Assembly (NCBI GenBank): GCA_025358115.1 | Contig: JANYKQ010000087.1 | Coordinates: forward strand, 1-64,000 | Reading direction: 5' to 3' | DNA length: 64,000 nucleotides | Source: Methanomicrobiales archaeon | Lineage (GTDB): Archaea; Halobacteriota; Methanomicrobia; Methanomicrobiales; Methanospirillaceae | Shown: positions 1 to 9,567 of the stretch, piece after piece | Layout of the letters: every line of letters starts with the position of its first letter | Numbering within the stretch: the stretch's first letter is position 1 | Translations under genes and position numbers: made by a program | The notes under the pieces: generated by a model | What the model was told of the DNA's origin: nothing | What the model saw: only the letters and a program-made list of their open reading frames with translations | Databases searched by the model: none

Positions 1-120
1 ATTTCGGAACAATCTTCTGCTCGGAGCTCATTCTTTATTCGGCGGGCAATTTGCCGGTGTTTGACCATATTCGGCGCCCGCTGCCTATTTAGATCTTACT
101 GTTTTCTTTTGTTCTGGCTA

Positions 121-138
121 AAAATTAGAGAAGTACTG
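121..138 (+). repeat. 18-base repeat AAAATTAGAGAAGTACTG
   Basis: The same 18 bases occur exactly at 60702-60719, and in inverted form with one mismatch at 60628-60645. At this site there is only one arm. It may be one end of a degraded small mobile element. Confidence 0.5.
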
Positions 139-356
139 AAATTGCAGGAAACGCCCGGGAATACCCGGCCAAGTAATTCCATCTCCGGTTTGACTGGACT
201 GGTGGGACCCACAGACACATCCCCTCCATGAAAGCCCGGAGTGATCCCTTCTTCATATTTTTCCTGAGGTACGGGATATGGGTCGGTACCACAGATACAC
301 ATATGAGGCCACGAAGCAATGGTAGCCCAATACGACAGGACGATTTAATTCTCCCT

Positions 357-380
357 TAATCAGCCCGGCCGGGCTGATTA
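357..380. promoter_or_regulatory. Perfect 24-base palindrome with no loop
   Basis: The half-site TAATCAGCCCGG is followed directly by its exact reverse complement. It lies about 190 bases before the thermosome start and about 135 bases before its TATA box. A palindrome without a loop suits a dimeric DNA-binding protein better than an RNA hairpin, but either role is inference. Confidence 0.45.
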
Positions 381-568
381 CGTTCTCACCAGCCGCACCA
401 TGGTAACCGGGGATACAATCGCACACTTTTGATTCCATGATACGTTACCGGCATTCATTCAGGAATTCCGGGAACAGGGACATTCCGGACCTGCGAAATG
501 AGAGAGAAATATGGAGTATAAACGGTTTTGCCGGAGAGGAACACCAACGATTAAAAACTGGATAAGAT

Positions 569-2185
569 ATGTCACAACAACTTGGCGGACAGCCAATCAT
601 AATTCTCAGGCAGGGGACAACGCGGAACCGCGGGCAGGAAGCCCAGAACAATAATATCGCTGCTGCAAAGGCCGTGGCAAACGCAGTCCGGTCAACGCTC
701 GGGCCCAAAGGCATGGATAAGATGCTTATCGACGGGACGGGCGATATCGTCATCACCAACGACGGTGCCACCATCCTGAAACAGATGGACATCCAGCACC
801 CGGCTGCAAAGATGATGGCCGAGATCGCAAAGGTCCAGGACGATGAAGTAGGAGATGGTACGACAACAGCCGTCGTCATTGCCGGAGAACTCCTGAAAAA
901 TGCGGAAAGCCTGCTCAGCCTGAAGGTTCACCCTACCATTATTACCGAGGGATACCAGAAAGCAGCGGTAAAGGCTCTCGAGATCCTGTCCGCGTATGCA
1001 GTCAGTGTAAAACCCACGGACAGTGCACGACTGAAACAGATCGCAGAGACCGCGATCAGCGGCAAAGGAGCAGAGGCGTACAAGGTGCTGCTCTGCGATA
1101 TTGTCGTTCGTGCGGTCACTATGGTTGCCGATCCTGACGGGACGGTGGATACCGGGCACATCACCATCCAGAAGAAAGTTGGGGGTAAAGTTGAGGATAC
1201 CGCGATCATTGAAGGCATGGTTATTGACAAGGAACGGGCCAGCCCGGGAATGCCACTGCTGGTCCGGAACGCAAAAATCCTCCTCCTCAACGCAGCGCTT
1301 GAGTACAAAAAAACCGAGGTCAGCGCGAAGATCACTATCTCGCGGCCCGACCAGGTCCAGGCATTCTTGGACGAGGATGCCCATATGGTCCGCCTCATGG
1401 CAGACAAGATCATAAAAAGCGGTGCAACGGTTGTCTTCTGCCAGAAGGGCATCGATGACACGGCCCAGCACTACCTTGCAAAAGCCGGTATCCTGGCCGT
1501 CCGCCGGATCAAAAAGAGCGATTGCGAAAACATTGCACGGGCCACCGGGGCAACGATCATCAGCAGTATCGATCTCATCACCCCGGCAGATCTCGGGAAT
1601 GCCGGCCTTGTGGAGGAGAAGAAACTCTCCGGTCACGAGATGATCTATGTCTCGGAATGCAGGAACCCAAAGTCAGTCTCGATCATCATCCGGGGCGGGT
1701 CTGAGCACCTTATCGATGAACTCGAACGTGCCATGCACGACGCCCTGATGGTTGTCAGTGATGTGGTAAAGGACAAAAAAGTTGTCCCGGGCGGCGGGGC
1801 TCCCGAGATCGAGCTCTCGCTCCAGCTGCATCGCTATGCGTCGACAACCGGGGGCCGCATCCAGCTCGCTATCGAGGCATTCGCATCGGCGCTCGAGGTA
1901 ATCCCGCGTTCCATTGCAGAGAATGCCGGTCTCGACCCCATTGACATGGTTGTCGCAATCCGGGCAGCCCATGAAGCCGGTAACCGGAACTACGGGCTGG
2001 ATGTGCACGAAGGCAGGCCGGTCGATATGCTCAGGGCGGGGGTAGTCGAACCCCTGCGGGTGAAGACCCAGGCCATCAAGAGCGCTGCCGAGGCAGCAGT
2101 CATGATCCTGCGCATCGATGATGCCTTCGCATCCCGGGCATCCGGGCCTGCCGGGGGAATGCCGCCGGGCGCTGGGGACTACTAG
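569..2185 (+). CDS. thsA: Thermosome subunit (archaeal group II chaperonin)
   Basis: ATP-driven cytosolic protein-folding chamber subunit of the CCT/thermosome family. The 538-residue length is normal. The ATPase signatures are present: NDGATI at residues 64-69 and GDGTT at 95-99, with the VVPGGGAPE segment towards the C-terminus. The tail ends in [10 protein letters not shown], a short version of the Gly-Met-rich tail common in archaeal subunits. The start MSQQLGGQP is the usual one. No Shine-Dalgarno sequence stands close to the ATG; a TATA box at 516-523 predicts a leader of roughly 25 bases. The gene is monocistronic. A perfect palindrome lies upstream at 357-380. Which paralogue (alpha, beta or gamma) this is cannot be told from the sequence alone. 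Confidence 0.97.
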   Translation: MSQQLGGQPIIILRQGTTRNRGQEAQNNNIAAAKAVANAVRSTLGPKGMDKMLIDGTGDIVITNDGATILKQMDIQHPAAKMMAEIAKVQDDEVGDGTTTAVVIAGELLKNAESLLSLKVHPTIITEGYQKAAVKALEILSAYAVSVKPTDSARLKQIAETAISGKGAEAYKVLLCDIVVRAVTMVADPDGTVDTGHITIQKKVGGKVEDTAIIEGMVIDKERASPGMPLLVRNAKILLLNAALEYKKTEVSAKITISRPDQVQAFLDEDAHMVRLMADKIIKSGATVVFCQKGIDDTAQHYLAKAGILAVRRIKKSDCENIARATGATIISSIDLITPADLGNAGLVEEKKLSGHEMIYVSECRNPKSVSIIIRGGSEHLIDELERAMHDALMVVSDVVKDKKVVPGGGAPEIELSLQLHRYASTTGGRIQLAIEAFASALEVIPRSIAENAGLDPIDMVVAIRAAHEAGNRNYGLDVHEGRPVDMLRAGVVEPLRVKTQAIKSAAEAAVMILRIDDAFASRASGPAGGMPPGAGDY

Positions 2186-2409
2186 ATATACGGATTAGGA
2201 ATGCGGAACACCGGACCACCATGGCCAGCATGTCAGGGTCAGGGTAAAACCCTTTTAGTCAGGTTCGGCCCATGCAGGGGTTTTCAAATCGACGTATCCC
2301 GACGGGATCTATAAAATCCGGGATCTGCTGCCAGCGCATTACCTGCGAACTACCCGCCATACCATTTTTTTTAGAAAATATCCTGGGGAAAAATTCCAGT
2401 TTCCCAGCG

Positions 2410-2423
2410 TTTATATACCATTT
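2410..2423 (+). promoter_or_regulatory. TATA-box region shared with the paralogue at 58.8 kb
   Basis: TTTATATACCATTT begins 61 bases before the ATG at 2471. The paralogous gene at 58818 has TTTATATACCATTC exactly 61 bases before its ATG. The box and its spacing were apparently conserved when the gene was duplicated. Confidence 0.6.
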
Positions 2424-2470
2424 ACCCCAACCAAAATGTATTGACCCGGTAATCGGGATGGGTGTACAAA

Positions 2471-2740
2471 ATGACCGAAACACAAACCTCCAGGACACCG
2501 CTTGCCCGGCTCGTACTCTTCATGATCTGTTTATCGATCGCGGGAAGTTTTGTTGCCGGGCTCCACTATGCTGCAATCGACCTCCCCCGACAGCAGCAGG
2601 AACTCCAGGTACCCACGAACGGGGCAGAGCCCCAGGCAGGGTTCCAGGAAGATATGAACATGTTCCTGTCTCCGTTTATAGAATTATGGAGAGTATTTGG
2701 AAACGTGAGGTTTCTCTTCCCACCCTATGACTTCAAATAA
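2471..2740 (+). CDS. Small membrane-anchored protein, family with 58818 and 10676
   Basis: An 89-residue protein of unknown function. It has a short polar start, one hydrophobic segment (residues about 8-30, PLARLVLFMICLSIAGSFVAG) and a Gln/Pro-rich outer part. The segment before and through the membrane helix is closely matched by the proteins at 58818-59084 and, more distantly, 10676-11014, whereas the outer parts differ completely. I chose the ATG at 2471 rather than the in-frame GTG at 2462 because the paralogue starts at the equivalent methionine. The outer part lacks the Cys residues seen in the other two members. It is probably a signal-anchor protein facing outwards. Confidence 0.65.
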   Translation: MTETQTSRTPLARLVLFMICLSIAGSFVAGLHYAAIDLPRQQQELQVPTNGAEPQAGFQEDMNMFLSPFIELWRVFGNVRFLFPPYDFK

Positions 2741-2966
2741 TACCAGCTTTTGAACCGGTGAGATCCATTGCTCCTTTTTTTAGATATTTCCTATCCGGAG
2801 TGCCCAGAGTCGGCCGTTTAGGATTTTTCCCTCCGGGTCCTTCCCCTCCATTCCCTCGAACAGGATGTACCACCGGCACCCTTGCGGTGCGGGGTGCCGG
2901 GCCGGTGCGGATAAAAAAAGCTTCTCCCTCACAATGCATAAATTGCCACCCGGGTGAGTATAAAGC

Positions 2967-5128
2967 ATGGAGATCAAAACGTCCGAAAGAGCCATGCTTC
3001 TCTGCCTGGTGATGGTCGGCCTCTTTTTTTACTGGCGGCCCCGGTAACAGCTGCGGCAGGAGCATCGCATCCTTTCAATGTCACGGACCTGGTGACGCTC
3101 CAGAGAACCGGTGCTCCATCCCCGTCACCGGATGGCGCCTGGATCGTTTTTCCCCTGCGCAGTACCGACATGGCCGGGAACAGGGGACTTACCAGCCTCT
3201 GGATCATCCGGCCTGACGGAACCGGCCAGCGCCGGTTGACATTCCCACCGGGAAATGCTGCAGAGTCCTGCTGGTCGCCCGACAGCTCGGCAGTGTATTA
3301 TCTCTCGACCGGGTCAGGAAGTTCACAGGTCTGGAAGATCGCTCCTTCCGGCGGGGATGCCGTGCAGGTCACGAACCTGTCGCTGGATCTCGCGAACCTG
3401 AAGTGCTCTTCTGACGGCAAGGCGCTTGCATTTACCATGGAAGTATTTCCCGGAACCGGGTATGACGTGACGGCCGCACACCTGGCCGCGATCGAACAGC
3501 AGAATTCCTCCGGCAGGGTTTACGATACCCTTCCCTTCCGCCACTGGGATAGCTATGAAGACGGGCGGCGGAACCATATCTTCGTGATGCCGCTCTCAAC
3601 CGGCATACCGGTGGATGTCATGCAGGCAATGGATGCCAACAGCCCCTCGGTGCCCTTCGGGGGTGCGGAGGAGTTTACATTCACGCCGGATAATTCCGGG
3701 ATCGTCTTTTCCGCAGCAGATACCGGCAGGGAGGAGATGTGGAGTACGGAACACAGTCTCTATCGTGCCTCAATCTCCGGGACCGGTAAGCCGGTCAATC
3801 TCACGCCGGCGAACAGGGCCTGGGTTACGCGGCCGGTCTTCTCACCGGATGGAAAGACACTCGCGTATCTTGCCATGACCCGCCCGGGCTATGAGGCCGA
3901 CCGGTACCACATCCTGCTCCGTTCATGGCCGGACGGAAAGGACCGGGAAGTTGCGGCATCGTGGGACCGTTCCCCCTCCTCTCTTATCTGGTCGCAGGAT
4001 GGGAAGACGCTCTACGTGACCGCGATGGATTACGGCAACAGTGCATTGTTTGCGATCGATCCGGCCACAGGGGCAATCAGGAAACTGGTGGGGAAAGGGG
4101 ATGTCGCTTCGGTGAGTACTATCGGCAACAACCTTGTCTATACGCTGGCAAACCAGTCCAGCCCGGCCGATCTCTATACGATCGATCCCGACGGGAAATC
4201 TGTGGAACGATTAACGCAGGTCAACCGGGATCAACTGTCAGCGGTAAGGATGGGAGACTATGAGCAGTTCTCCTTTCCGGGCTGGAACAATGAGACCGTG
4301 TACGGGTACCTGGTAAAGCCGGTGGATTTTGATCCGGCAAAGAGATACCCGGTTGCCCTCCTGATCCATGGCGGACCGGAGGGGTCATTTGCGGACACCT
4401 TCAGTTACCGGTGGAATCCCCAGGTCTATGCCGGGAGAGGATATGCGGTGGTCCTGATCGATTTCCACGGCTCTGTCGGGTACGGGCAGGCATTCACCGA
4501 TTCGATTCGGGGAGACTGGGGCGGAAAACCACTGGTGGATCTCCAGAAAGGACTCAATGCCTCCCTGGAAAAATATCCCTGGATGGATGGGGACCGGGTC
4601 TCTGCCCTCGGGGCCTCGTACGGGGGGTACATGGTCAACTGGATTGAAGGGGCCTGGCCGGACCGGTTCCGCTGCCTGGTGACCCATGATGGCATATTTG
4701 ATACCCGGTATGCCTATTTCAGCACAGAGGAACTCTGGTTTGAGGAGTGGGAGAATTACGGTACCCCGTGGGAGAACCCGGAAGCATACTCCCGGCACAA
4801 TCCGGCTGAGCATGTTGCAGCCTGGAAGACACCCCTGCTGGTGATCCAGGGCGGGAAAGATTACCGGATACCCGAAACGGAAGGGTTTTCAGCCTTTACG
4901 GCCCTCCAGCGGAACAATATTCCCGGCAGGCTTCTCTACTTCCCCGATGAGAACCACTGGGTGCTCAAACCGCAGAACAGTATCCGGTGGCATGACACGG
5001 TCCTCGACTGGCTGGATCAATGGAACGGCAACGCCCCGCCCCGCCCGGGCACCGTGCCTGCGGTTGCGGTTCCCGGACAATTTCCCCCTGTTTTTAAAGG
5101 GAACGGAGTTGCTGTTCAGATTCCCTGA
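2967..5128 (+). CDS. Exported S9-family peptidase (acylaminoacyl/dipeptidyl peptidase type), frame broken after the signal peptide
   Basis: Prolyl-oligopeptidase family serine peptidase: an N-terminal beta-propeller of WD-like/Tol-type repeats followed by an alpha/beta hydrolase domain. Counting from the in-frame GTG at 2954, the triad is Ser555 (GASYGGY), Asp636 (GGKDYRIP) and His668 (ENHW). The frame continues open upstream only to that GTG, which lies inside a good ribosome site (GGTGA, 2953-2957). The ATG that this site serves, at 2967, is in another frame and encodes a perfect signal-peptide start. Adding one T to the seven-T run at 3024-3030 joins them into one hydrophobic leader ending LLAAPVTAAAGA. 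The enzyme is therefore probably exported, and the break is a sequencing error, a decay event or a phase-variable tract. A convergent M3 peptidase gene follows. Confidence 0.88.
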
Positions 5129-5225
5129 TCTGCATCCGCTACCCTCCGGACCTGTCCCACCCGACCAGTCCGGTGGGTGGGGGCGGGTATACAGGTCCGG
5201 GTGCCCGCAGGAAGGTTTCTGAGCT

Positions 5226-7331
5226 TCACGCCTCTTTTGTCACATTGATCCCGATGTGAGAGTATAACGCATTCACCCCGGGCTTATGGCCCAGGAAATT
5301 CTCCAGGAGAACCAGGCCGTCCTCCATGTTTCCCTTCTCAAGGATTGCGTTACGGAATCTCATGCCCGTTGTGCGGTTCGTCATCCCGTCCGTTTTGAAT
5401 TCGTCAACAATGTTTAGCGCATACACCTTCGACCAGAGATACCCGTAGTACCCGGCATCGTACCCGTCCATGAGATGATCGAACTGGGCCGGCTGGTGCG
5501 TTCCGGCAAGGGGCGGTATGCCCCGGTACTCCGTGAACGTATCGTAATAGATCGCGGTTGTATTGACCGGACCCTCGGCAGTGTGAAAGCGCATGTCCTC
5601 GACCGAATCTGCCAGGGTACCGCTGTACGAGAGGCCGGCGCCGGCATTCCGGGATGCAATGACCCTATCGAGAAGCTCTTTTGGGATCTTTTGTGAACTG
5701 TTCGTGTAATGCCCCGAGAGCGATTCCAGTACCTGCGGATCCCAGGCCCATTCCTCAAGGGTCTGCGACGGGGTCTCGACAAAGTCCCGCTCAACGCGGG
5801 TGCCGGAGAGGGTACCATAGGGCGCCTGCGAAAGGAGGTCATGCATGGCATGGCCGGTCTCGTGGAAGAGGGTCTCTATCCCGTACATGTCCATGAGCGC
5901 CGGCTTATCCCCCACCGGTGCGTCCCAGTTCCCGACAATGGCGACAACCGGGGTCGTGCGGGTCTTGTTCAGTACCCTGCCGGTCCTGAGGGTGGTCTCA
6001 AAGTACCCCTGGGACTTCCCCGGCCGCGAATAGAGGTCGAGGTACAGGTACCCGACCGTTGCATTGTCTGCACGATTGCCCACGCGCCAGGCCCGGACTT
6101 CCGGCGACCATGCGGAAACATTCGTCACTTCATCGAACCGTATGCCAAAGAGCGACCCGTAGATGGAAAAAACGCCCTGCAGAACATTGTCTGCGGGGAA
6201 ATATTCCCTGAGTTCGTCCGTGTTGTACGCGTACAGCAGGCTGGTCTGTTTATCCTGCAGGAAGGCGACATCCCAGGGATCCACGGTTGTTGCGCCCGGG
6301 TCAAGGCTCTTCTTGATCGCAAGGAGTCTGGAGAGCTCCATCCTGGACTTCTCCTTTAACGGCTCTTTCAGGGAATCAAGAAATGCCATCACGGTGCTCG
6401 TGTTCTTTGCCATCCTTCCGTCCAGCTGGTAATCAGCCCAGGTGCGGTACCCGAGCTCCTGCGCAATCCTGTACCGGAGAACAATGGCTTCCTCCAGGAG
6501 AGCGGTATTGGGAGCTGCCTGGACGTTTAACATGGTTGCGTACACCTTCTTCCGGGTCTCGCTCCGGTTGGCCTTTGTCAGAACTTCGGAAATGTCCGGT
6601 CCATCCATCGTGACAATATACATACCCTGCGATGTCCGGCCCAGGGAAGAGAGTCTCTCGGCCGAAAGACCGTCCAGTTCATCCGCGGTGAATGCCAGGG
6701 TCGTGTTGTCATTGTTCAGGTTGGCCATATACCGCACTTCAAGGCCGGTCAGGTTTGCTTTCATGGCCCTGACCCGGTCCAGCCGGTCATCAGAAAGGTT
6801 CAGACCATTGTGCTCGAAATCCCGGATGGTCATGATATACAGCCGCGACTCTTCCGGGGTGCGGGGGACCTGGCCTTTCATCGCATCATAGAGGTCGCGC
6901 CGGGAATACACGGTCGAATGAAAGATGCCGTCTGAGTTCCTGCACGCCATACCCTCCGCAGCGATCGCGGCATCGGGTTGCACACTTCCCATCAGGACAA
7001 GCGGCGCGACAGTATCCGAATAGTCGGATATCACCCGATCAAAGGTCAGGAGCGTGGTATCGAAAGATCGCCGTGATGGCGGGATGGCGGCAATCGCGTT
7101 GAGCGAGGCGTTGGTATCCTGTTCCGCTGCAGCGCAGAGTGAGGCAATCTCGCCAGGAGAGTATTGCGCCTTTAACAGGCCGGCATCAGCGACGGGAATT
7201 GGCGGGGGTGAACCTGTAGCGGCACTCTTCAGGGAATCCTGCAGGCATCCCGCTGCCATCACGAGGAGAAACAGGAAAGCGAGAATACACGCGGCAGTGC
7301 GGATATGACGGGACAGGGAGCGGGTATCCAT
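5226..7331 (-). CDS. M3-family metallopeptidase lipoprotein (oligoendopeptidase/thimet type)
   Basis: Zinc peptidase that cuts short peptides. The HExxH motif is HETGH at residues 490-494, with the downstream Glu region typical of family M3. The N-terminus is a lipoprotein signal: basic residues, a hydrophobic core and the lipobox MAAGC, so the enzyme should sit on the outer face of the membrane. At 701 residues it is normal for the family. No ribosome site precedes the ATG; an AT-rich TATA-like box about 35 bases upstream suits a nearly leaderless transcript. It converges on the exported S9 peptidase, so the pair may together degrade peptides outside the cell (inference). Confidence 0.9.
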   Translation of the reverse strand: MDTRSLSRHIRTAACILAFLFLLVMAAGCLQDSLKSAATGSPPPIPVADAGLLKAQYSPGEIASLCAAAEQDTNASLNAIAAIPPSRRSFDTTLLTFDRVISDYSDTVAPLVLMGSVQPDAAIAAEGMACRNSDGIFHSTVYSRRDLYDAMKGQVPRTPEESRLYIMTIRDFEHNGLNLSDDRLDRVRAMKANLTGLEVRYMANLNNDNTTLAFTADELDGLSAERLSSLGRTSQGMYIVTMDGPDISEVLTKANRSETRKKVYATMLNVQAAPNTALLEEAIVLRYRIAQELGYRTWADYQLDGRMAKNTSTVMAFLDSLKEPLKEKSRMELSRLLAIKKSLDPGATTVDPWDVAFLQDKQTSLLYAYNTDELREYFPADNVLQGVFSIYGSLFGIRFDEVTNVSAWSPEVRAWRVGNRADNATVGYLYLDLYSRPGKSQGYFETTLRTGRVLNKTRTTPVVAIVGNWDAPVGDKPALMDMYGIETLFHETGHAMHDLLSQAPYGTLSGTRVERDFVETPSQTLEEWAWDPQVLESLSGHYTNSSQKIPKELLDRVIASRNAGAGLSYSGTLADSVEDMRFHTAEGPVNTTAIYYDTFTEYRGIPPLAGTHQPAQFDHLMDGYDAGYYGYLWSKVYALNIVDEFKTDGMTNRTTGMRFRNAILEKGNMEDGLVLLENFLGHKPGVNALYSHIGINVTKEA

Positions 7332-7483
7332 GGGAGATCAATGATAATCCTGTGACATTCCGGTAAATAAATGGGGAGGAGCCGGAGTTTTCCTGGTTGA
7401 ACACCCTCATGGAGAACGAGGTGTTTGTCCGTATTCCCTGAGTTTTTTTAATCCGGGATCCTGGCCAAAAACCCGCCGGTTTT

Positions 7484-8083
7484 TCAGAAGATTATATCCT
7501 CTTTTGGGAATCTCACTTTTGGCACAGGCTTGTCAGCCGCGTACCCGAGCGGGCAGAGCATCACCGGTACCAGCGGCGAAGGGATCTTCAGGATTCGGGT
7601 GAACTCTTTGGGATCGAACCCTCCCATGGGGCAGGAATCAAAACCCAGTGCTTTTGCGCCGTTCAGGGCATTCCCGAGAGCAAGATACGTCTGGGCCTGC
7701 GACCATGCCAGTTTCTGCTCCGGTGACATGGGTCTGGTGAACTGGACTGCCATCCCGACAACCATCTTCTGCATCTCTTCAGGGGCGCCGCTCTTTTTTA
7801 AGAGAATTGCAAGCCTTTTGATGAGACTGTCGTAATCGGGATCTGCACAGAAGACCAGCAGGTGAGAACAGCTGGTAATCTGCTCCTGGTTAAACGCCGC
7901 CGGCCGGAGCAGCTCCTTTGTTTTCTTGTCGGTGACTATCTTGATCTTCCAGGGCTGGAGGTTTATTGCAGACGGGGCAAACCGAACCATCTCGAGAAGT
8001 TCAACAATCTTTGATTCAGGAATCGACCGGCCGTCAAATTTCTTTGTCGCGTAGCGCGACATGACAATTGTTCCAAACTCCAT
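7484..8083 (-). CDS. Nitroreductase-family flavoprotein
   Basis: A 199-residue FMN-dependent oxidoreductase of the nitroreductase superfamily. The N-terminal pattern SRYATKKFDGRSIPE and the RFAPSAINLQPW segment are the usual FMN-phosphate and active-site region, and the C-terminal part carries the family GFDSCPMGGFDP stretch. The ATG has a good ribosome site (GAGGT, 7 bases upstream). It is transcribed singly and divergently from the DUF2164 gene. The natural substrate cannot be deduced; members reduce nitro compounds, quinones or flavins. Confidence 0.9.
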   Translation of the reverse strand: MEFGTIVMSRYATKKFDGRSIPESKIVELLEMVRFAPSAINLQPWKIKIVTDKKTKELLRPAAFNQEQITSCSHLLVFCADPDYDSLIKRLAILLKKSGAPEEMQKMVVGMAVQFTRPMSPEQKLAWSQAQTYLALGNALNGAKALGFDSCPMGGFDPKEFTRILKIPSPLVPVMLCPLGYAADKPVPKVRFPKEDIIF

Positions 8084-8160
8084 AAGTAATACCTCTGCGT
8101 GATGATCGATTGATTCCGCATTTCCTCTATTTATATATGATTCGGAAGTGCAAATCCTTC

Positions 8161-8406
8161 ATGATGAAGGGTATGAAAAAAGAACATCTTATCACGGTAA
8201 CAAAGCAGAGAAGGGACGAGATAGTCGTTGAGATAAAAAAATATTTTTTAAAGGAACGGGATGAAGAGTTGGGCGACCTGGCTGCAGGTCTGGTCTTTGA
8301 TTTCATCCTGGAAAAAATAGCACCGGAATTTTATAACCAGGGCGTTGATGATTCGCACAATTATATGAAAGACGCAGCCGACGACCTGTTGTCAATCCGG
8401 AAATAA
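8161..8406 (+). CDS. DUF2164 family protein
   Basis: A small acidic protein of about 81 residues with the DUF2164 pattern: ERDEELGDLAAGLVFDF followed by YNQGVDD. The family is common in bacteria and has no known function. Three methionines (8161, 8164 and 8173) are possible starts. A TATA box at about 8129-8138 predicts transcription from about 8157, which favours a leaderless start at 8161 or 8164. It is a single-gene unit. Confidence 0.75.
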   Translation: MMKGMKKEHLITVTKQRRDEIVVEIKKYFLKERDEELGDLAAGLVFDFILEKIAPEFYNQGVDDSHNYMKDAADDLLSIRK

Positions 8407-8450
8407 CTGTAGAAATTATTTTTATCTTTGGCCGGTTTAAAAAAAAACAA

Positions 8451-9416
8451 CTAACGGGCACGGGACTCCGCGGCCAGGCAGAGGATCTCGAACAGGATCG
8501 TTGCCCCGGCGAGCGCCGTGATTCCCGAAGGATCATAAGGTGGGGACACCTCCACCAGGTCGCCACCGATAACATTGAGCCCTTTGAGTCCTCTCAGTGT
8601 CTGCAATGCCTCAAAGGTGGACATCCCGCCGGCAACCGGGGTCCCGGTGCCGGGAGCAAAGGCAGGATCCAGGCAGTCGATGTCAAAGGAGATATACACC
8701 GGCTCATCCCCCATCAGGGTACGGATCTCCCGGACCACGTTCTTCCATCCCAGTTCATAGAACTCCTCGATATGCATGACCCGCATGTTGTTTTCATAGG
8801 AGAACTGCCACAGGATTTCACTGGATCCCCGTATCCCGATCTGGACCGTGCGCTCAGGATCCACAAGCCCGGACTCCACGGCATTGCGCATGGGTGAGCC
8901 GTGCGCGAGCCCGCTTCCATGGATCGGCGGGGCGGTATCACAATGGGAATCAAAATGAACAAGGCCCGCTTTTTTCTTTCCGGCAAGGGATTTGAGGATG
9001 GGGAACGTGATGGAGTGGTCCCCTCCCGCGGTAACGGGAACAATGCCGGCAGTGGATAACTTCCGGTAGAATAGTTCGATATCCTCCAGGGCTTCCTCCA
9101 GGTTATAGACAGTCCTGAATGGCACGTCTCCCATGTCGGCGATCCGGTGTGCAGCGCAGGGAGTCATCTGCGTGTGATGGTTGTAGGCACCCACCAGACG
9201 GGACTGGTTGCGTAACTCACGGGGACCCATGCGGGCCCCGCCCCGGTTGGTCACCCCCAGGTCAAAGGGCACTCCCACGAGCGCAATGTCAAGGTCTTTT
9301 GGTTCCTGCTGAAAGGGTACGCCAAAGAACGTGGGTATTCCCCAGTACGGGTTCTGTACCATCTGGCTGCTGAATGTTTTGAGATTTTTTGCCATCTTTT
9401 CCAAATCTTCGTCCAT
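8451..9416 (-). CDS. speB: Agmatinase-like ureohydrolase
   Basis: Arginase/agmatinase-family binuclear manganese hydrolase of 321 residues that releases urea from a guanidino substrate. Metal-binding motifs are GGDHS, HFDSHCD and SFDIDCLDP, all with the expected ligands. The start MDEDLEKMAKN at 9416 has a ribosome-like GAGGCAGGA just upstream; the frame runs open a further 125 codons upstream, but that part is not family-like and overlaps the region before the divergent gene. In methanogens such enzymes usually act on agmatine in putrescine and polyamine synthesis; substrate choice is inferred from the family. It shares a 151-base divergent intergenic region with the CDF-like gene. Confidence 0.88.
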   Translation of the reverse strand: MDEDLEKMAKNLKTFSSQMVQNPYWGIPTFFGVPFQQEPKDLDIALVGVPFDLGVTNRGGARMGPRELRNQSRLVGAYNHHTQMTPCAAHRIADMGDVPFRTVYNLEEALEDIELFYRKLSTAGIVPVTAGGDHSITFPILKSLAGKKKAGLVHFDSHCDTAPPIHGSGLAHGSPMRNAVESGLVDPERTVQIGIRGSSEILWQFSYENNMRVMHIEEFYELGWKNVVREIRTLMGDEPVYISFDIDCLDPAFAPGTGTPVAGGMSTFEALQTLRGLKGLNVIGGDLVEVSPPYDPSGITALAGATILFEILCLAAESRAR

Positions 9417-9567
9417 GATCCTGCCTCTTTGCAAACGGGGCCTGGCTGAAACAAGTGCCGGGATAAAATTACCTTTGCTCCAATGGTATACGGGGTGGCA
9501 CCGGTATATGAAACCAGCGTTATAACCGGGTTTTTTAATTACTGCGTTCAATACCAGATGGTATCCC

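Larger units (their letters stand above)
1..568. other. Region without a supported gene, upstream of the thermosome
   Basis: No convincing gene is visible. A minus-strand frame ending at 96 reads protein-like for about 80 codons, but it has no clear start or ribosome site and belongs to no family I know; it may be a decayed gene or chance. The stretch contains an 18-base repeat shared with 60.7 kb (121-138), a perfect 24-base palindrome (357-380) and the thermosome promoter, whose likely TATA box is at 516-523. Confidence 0.5.

Noticed and set aside
96-438. A possible small minus-strand gene before the thermosome
   Set aside because: No start signal or family, and competing frames in the same stretch are equally long.
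2954-2966. GTG at 2954 as start of the S9 peptidase
   Set aside because: It lies within a ribosome site (GGTGA) and gives an unlikely N-terminus, whereas the ATG at 2967 gives a signal peptide after a one-base repair.
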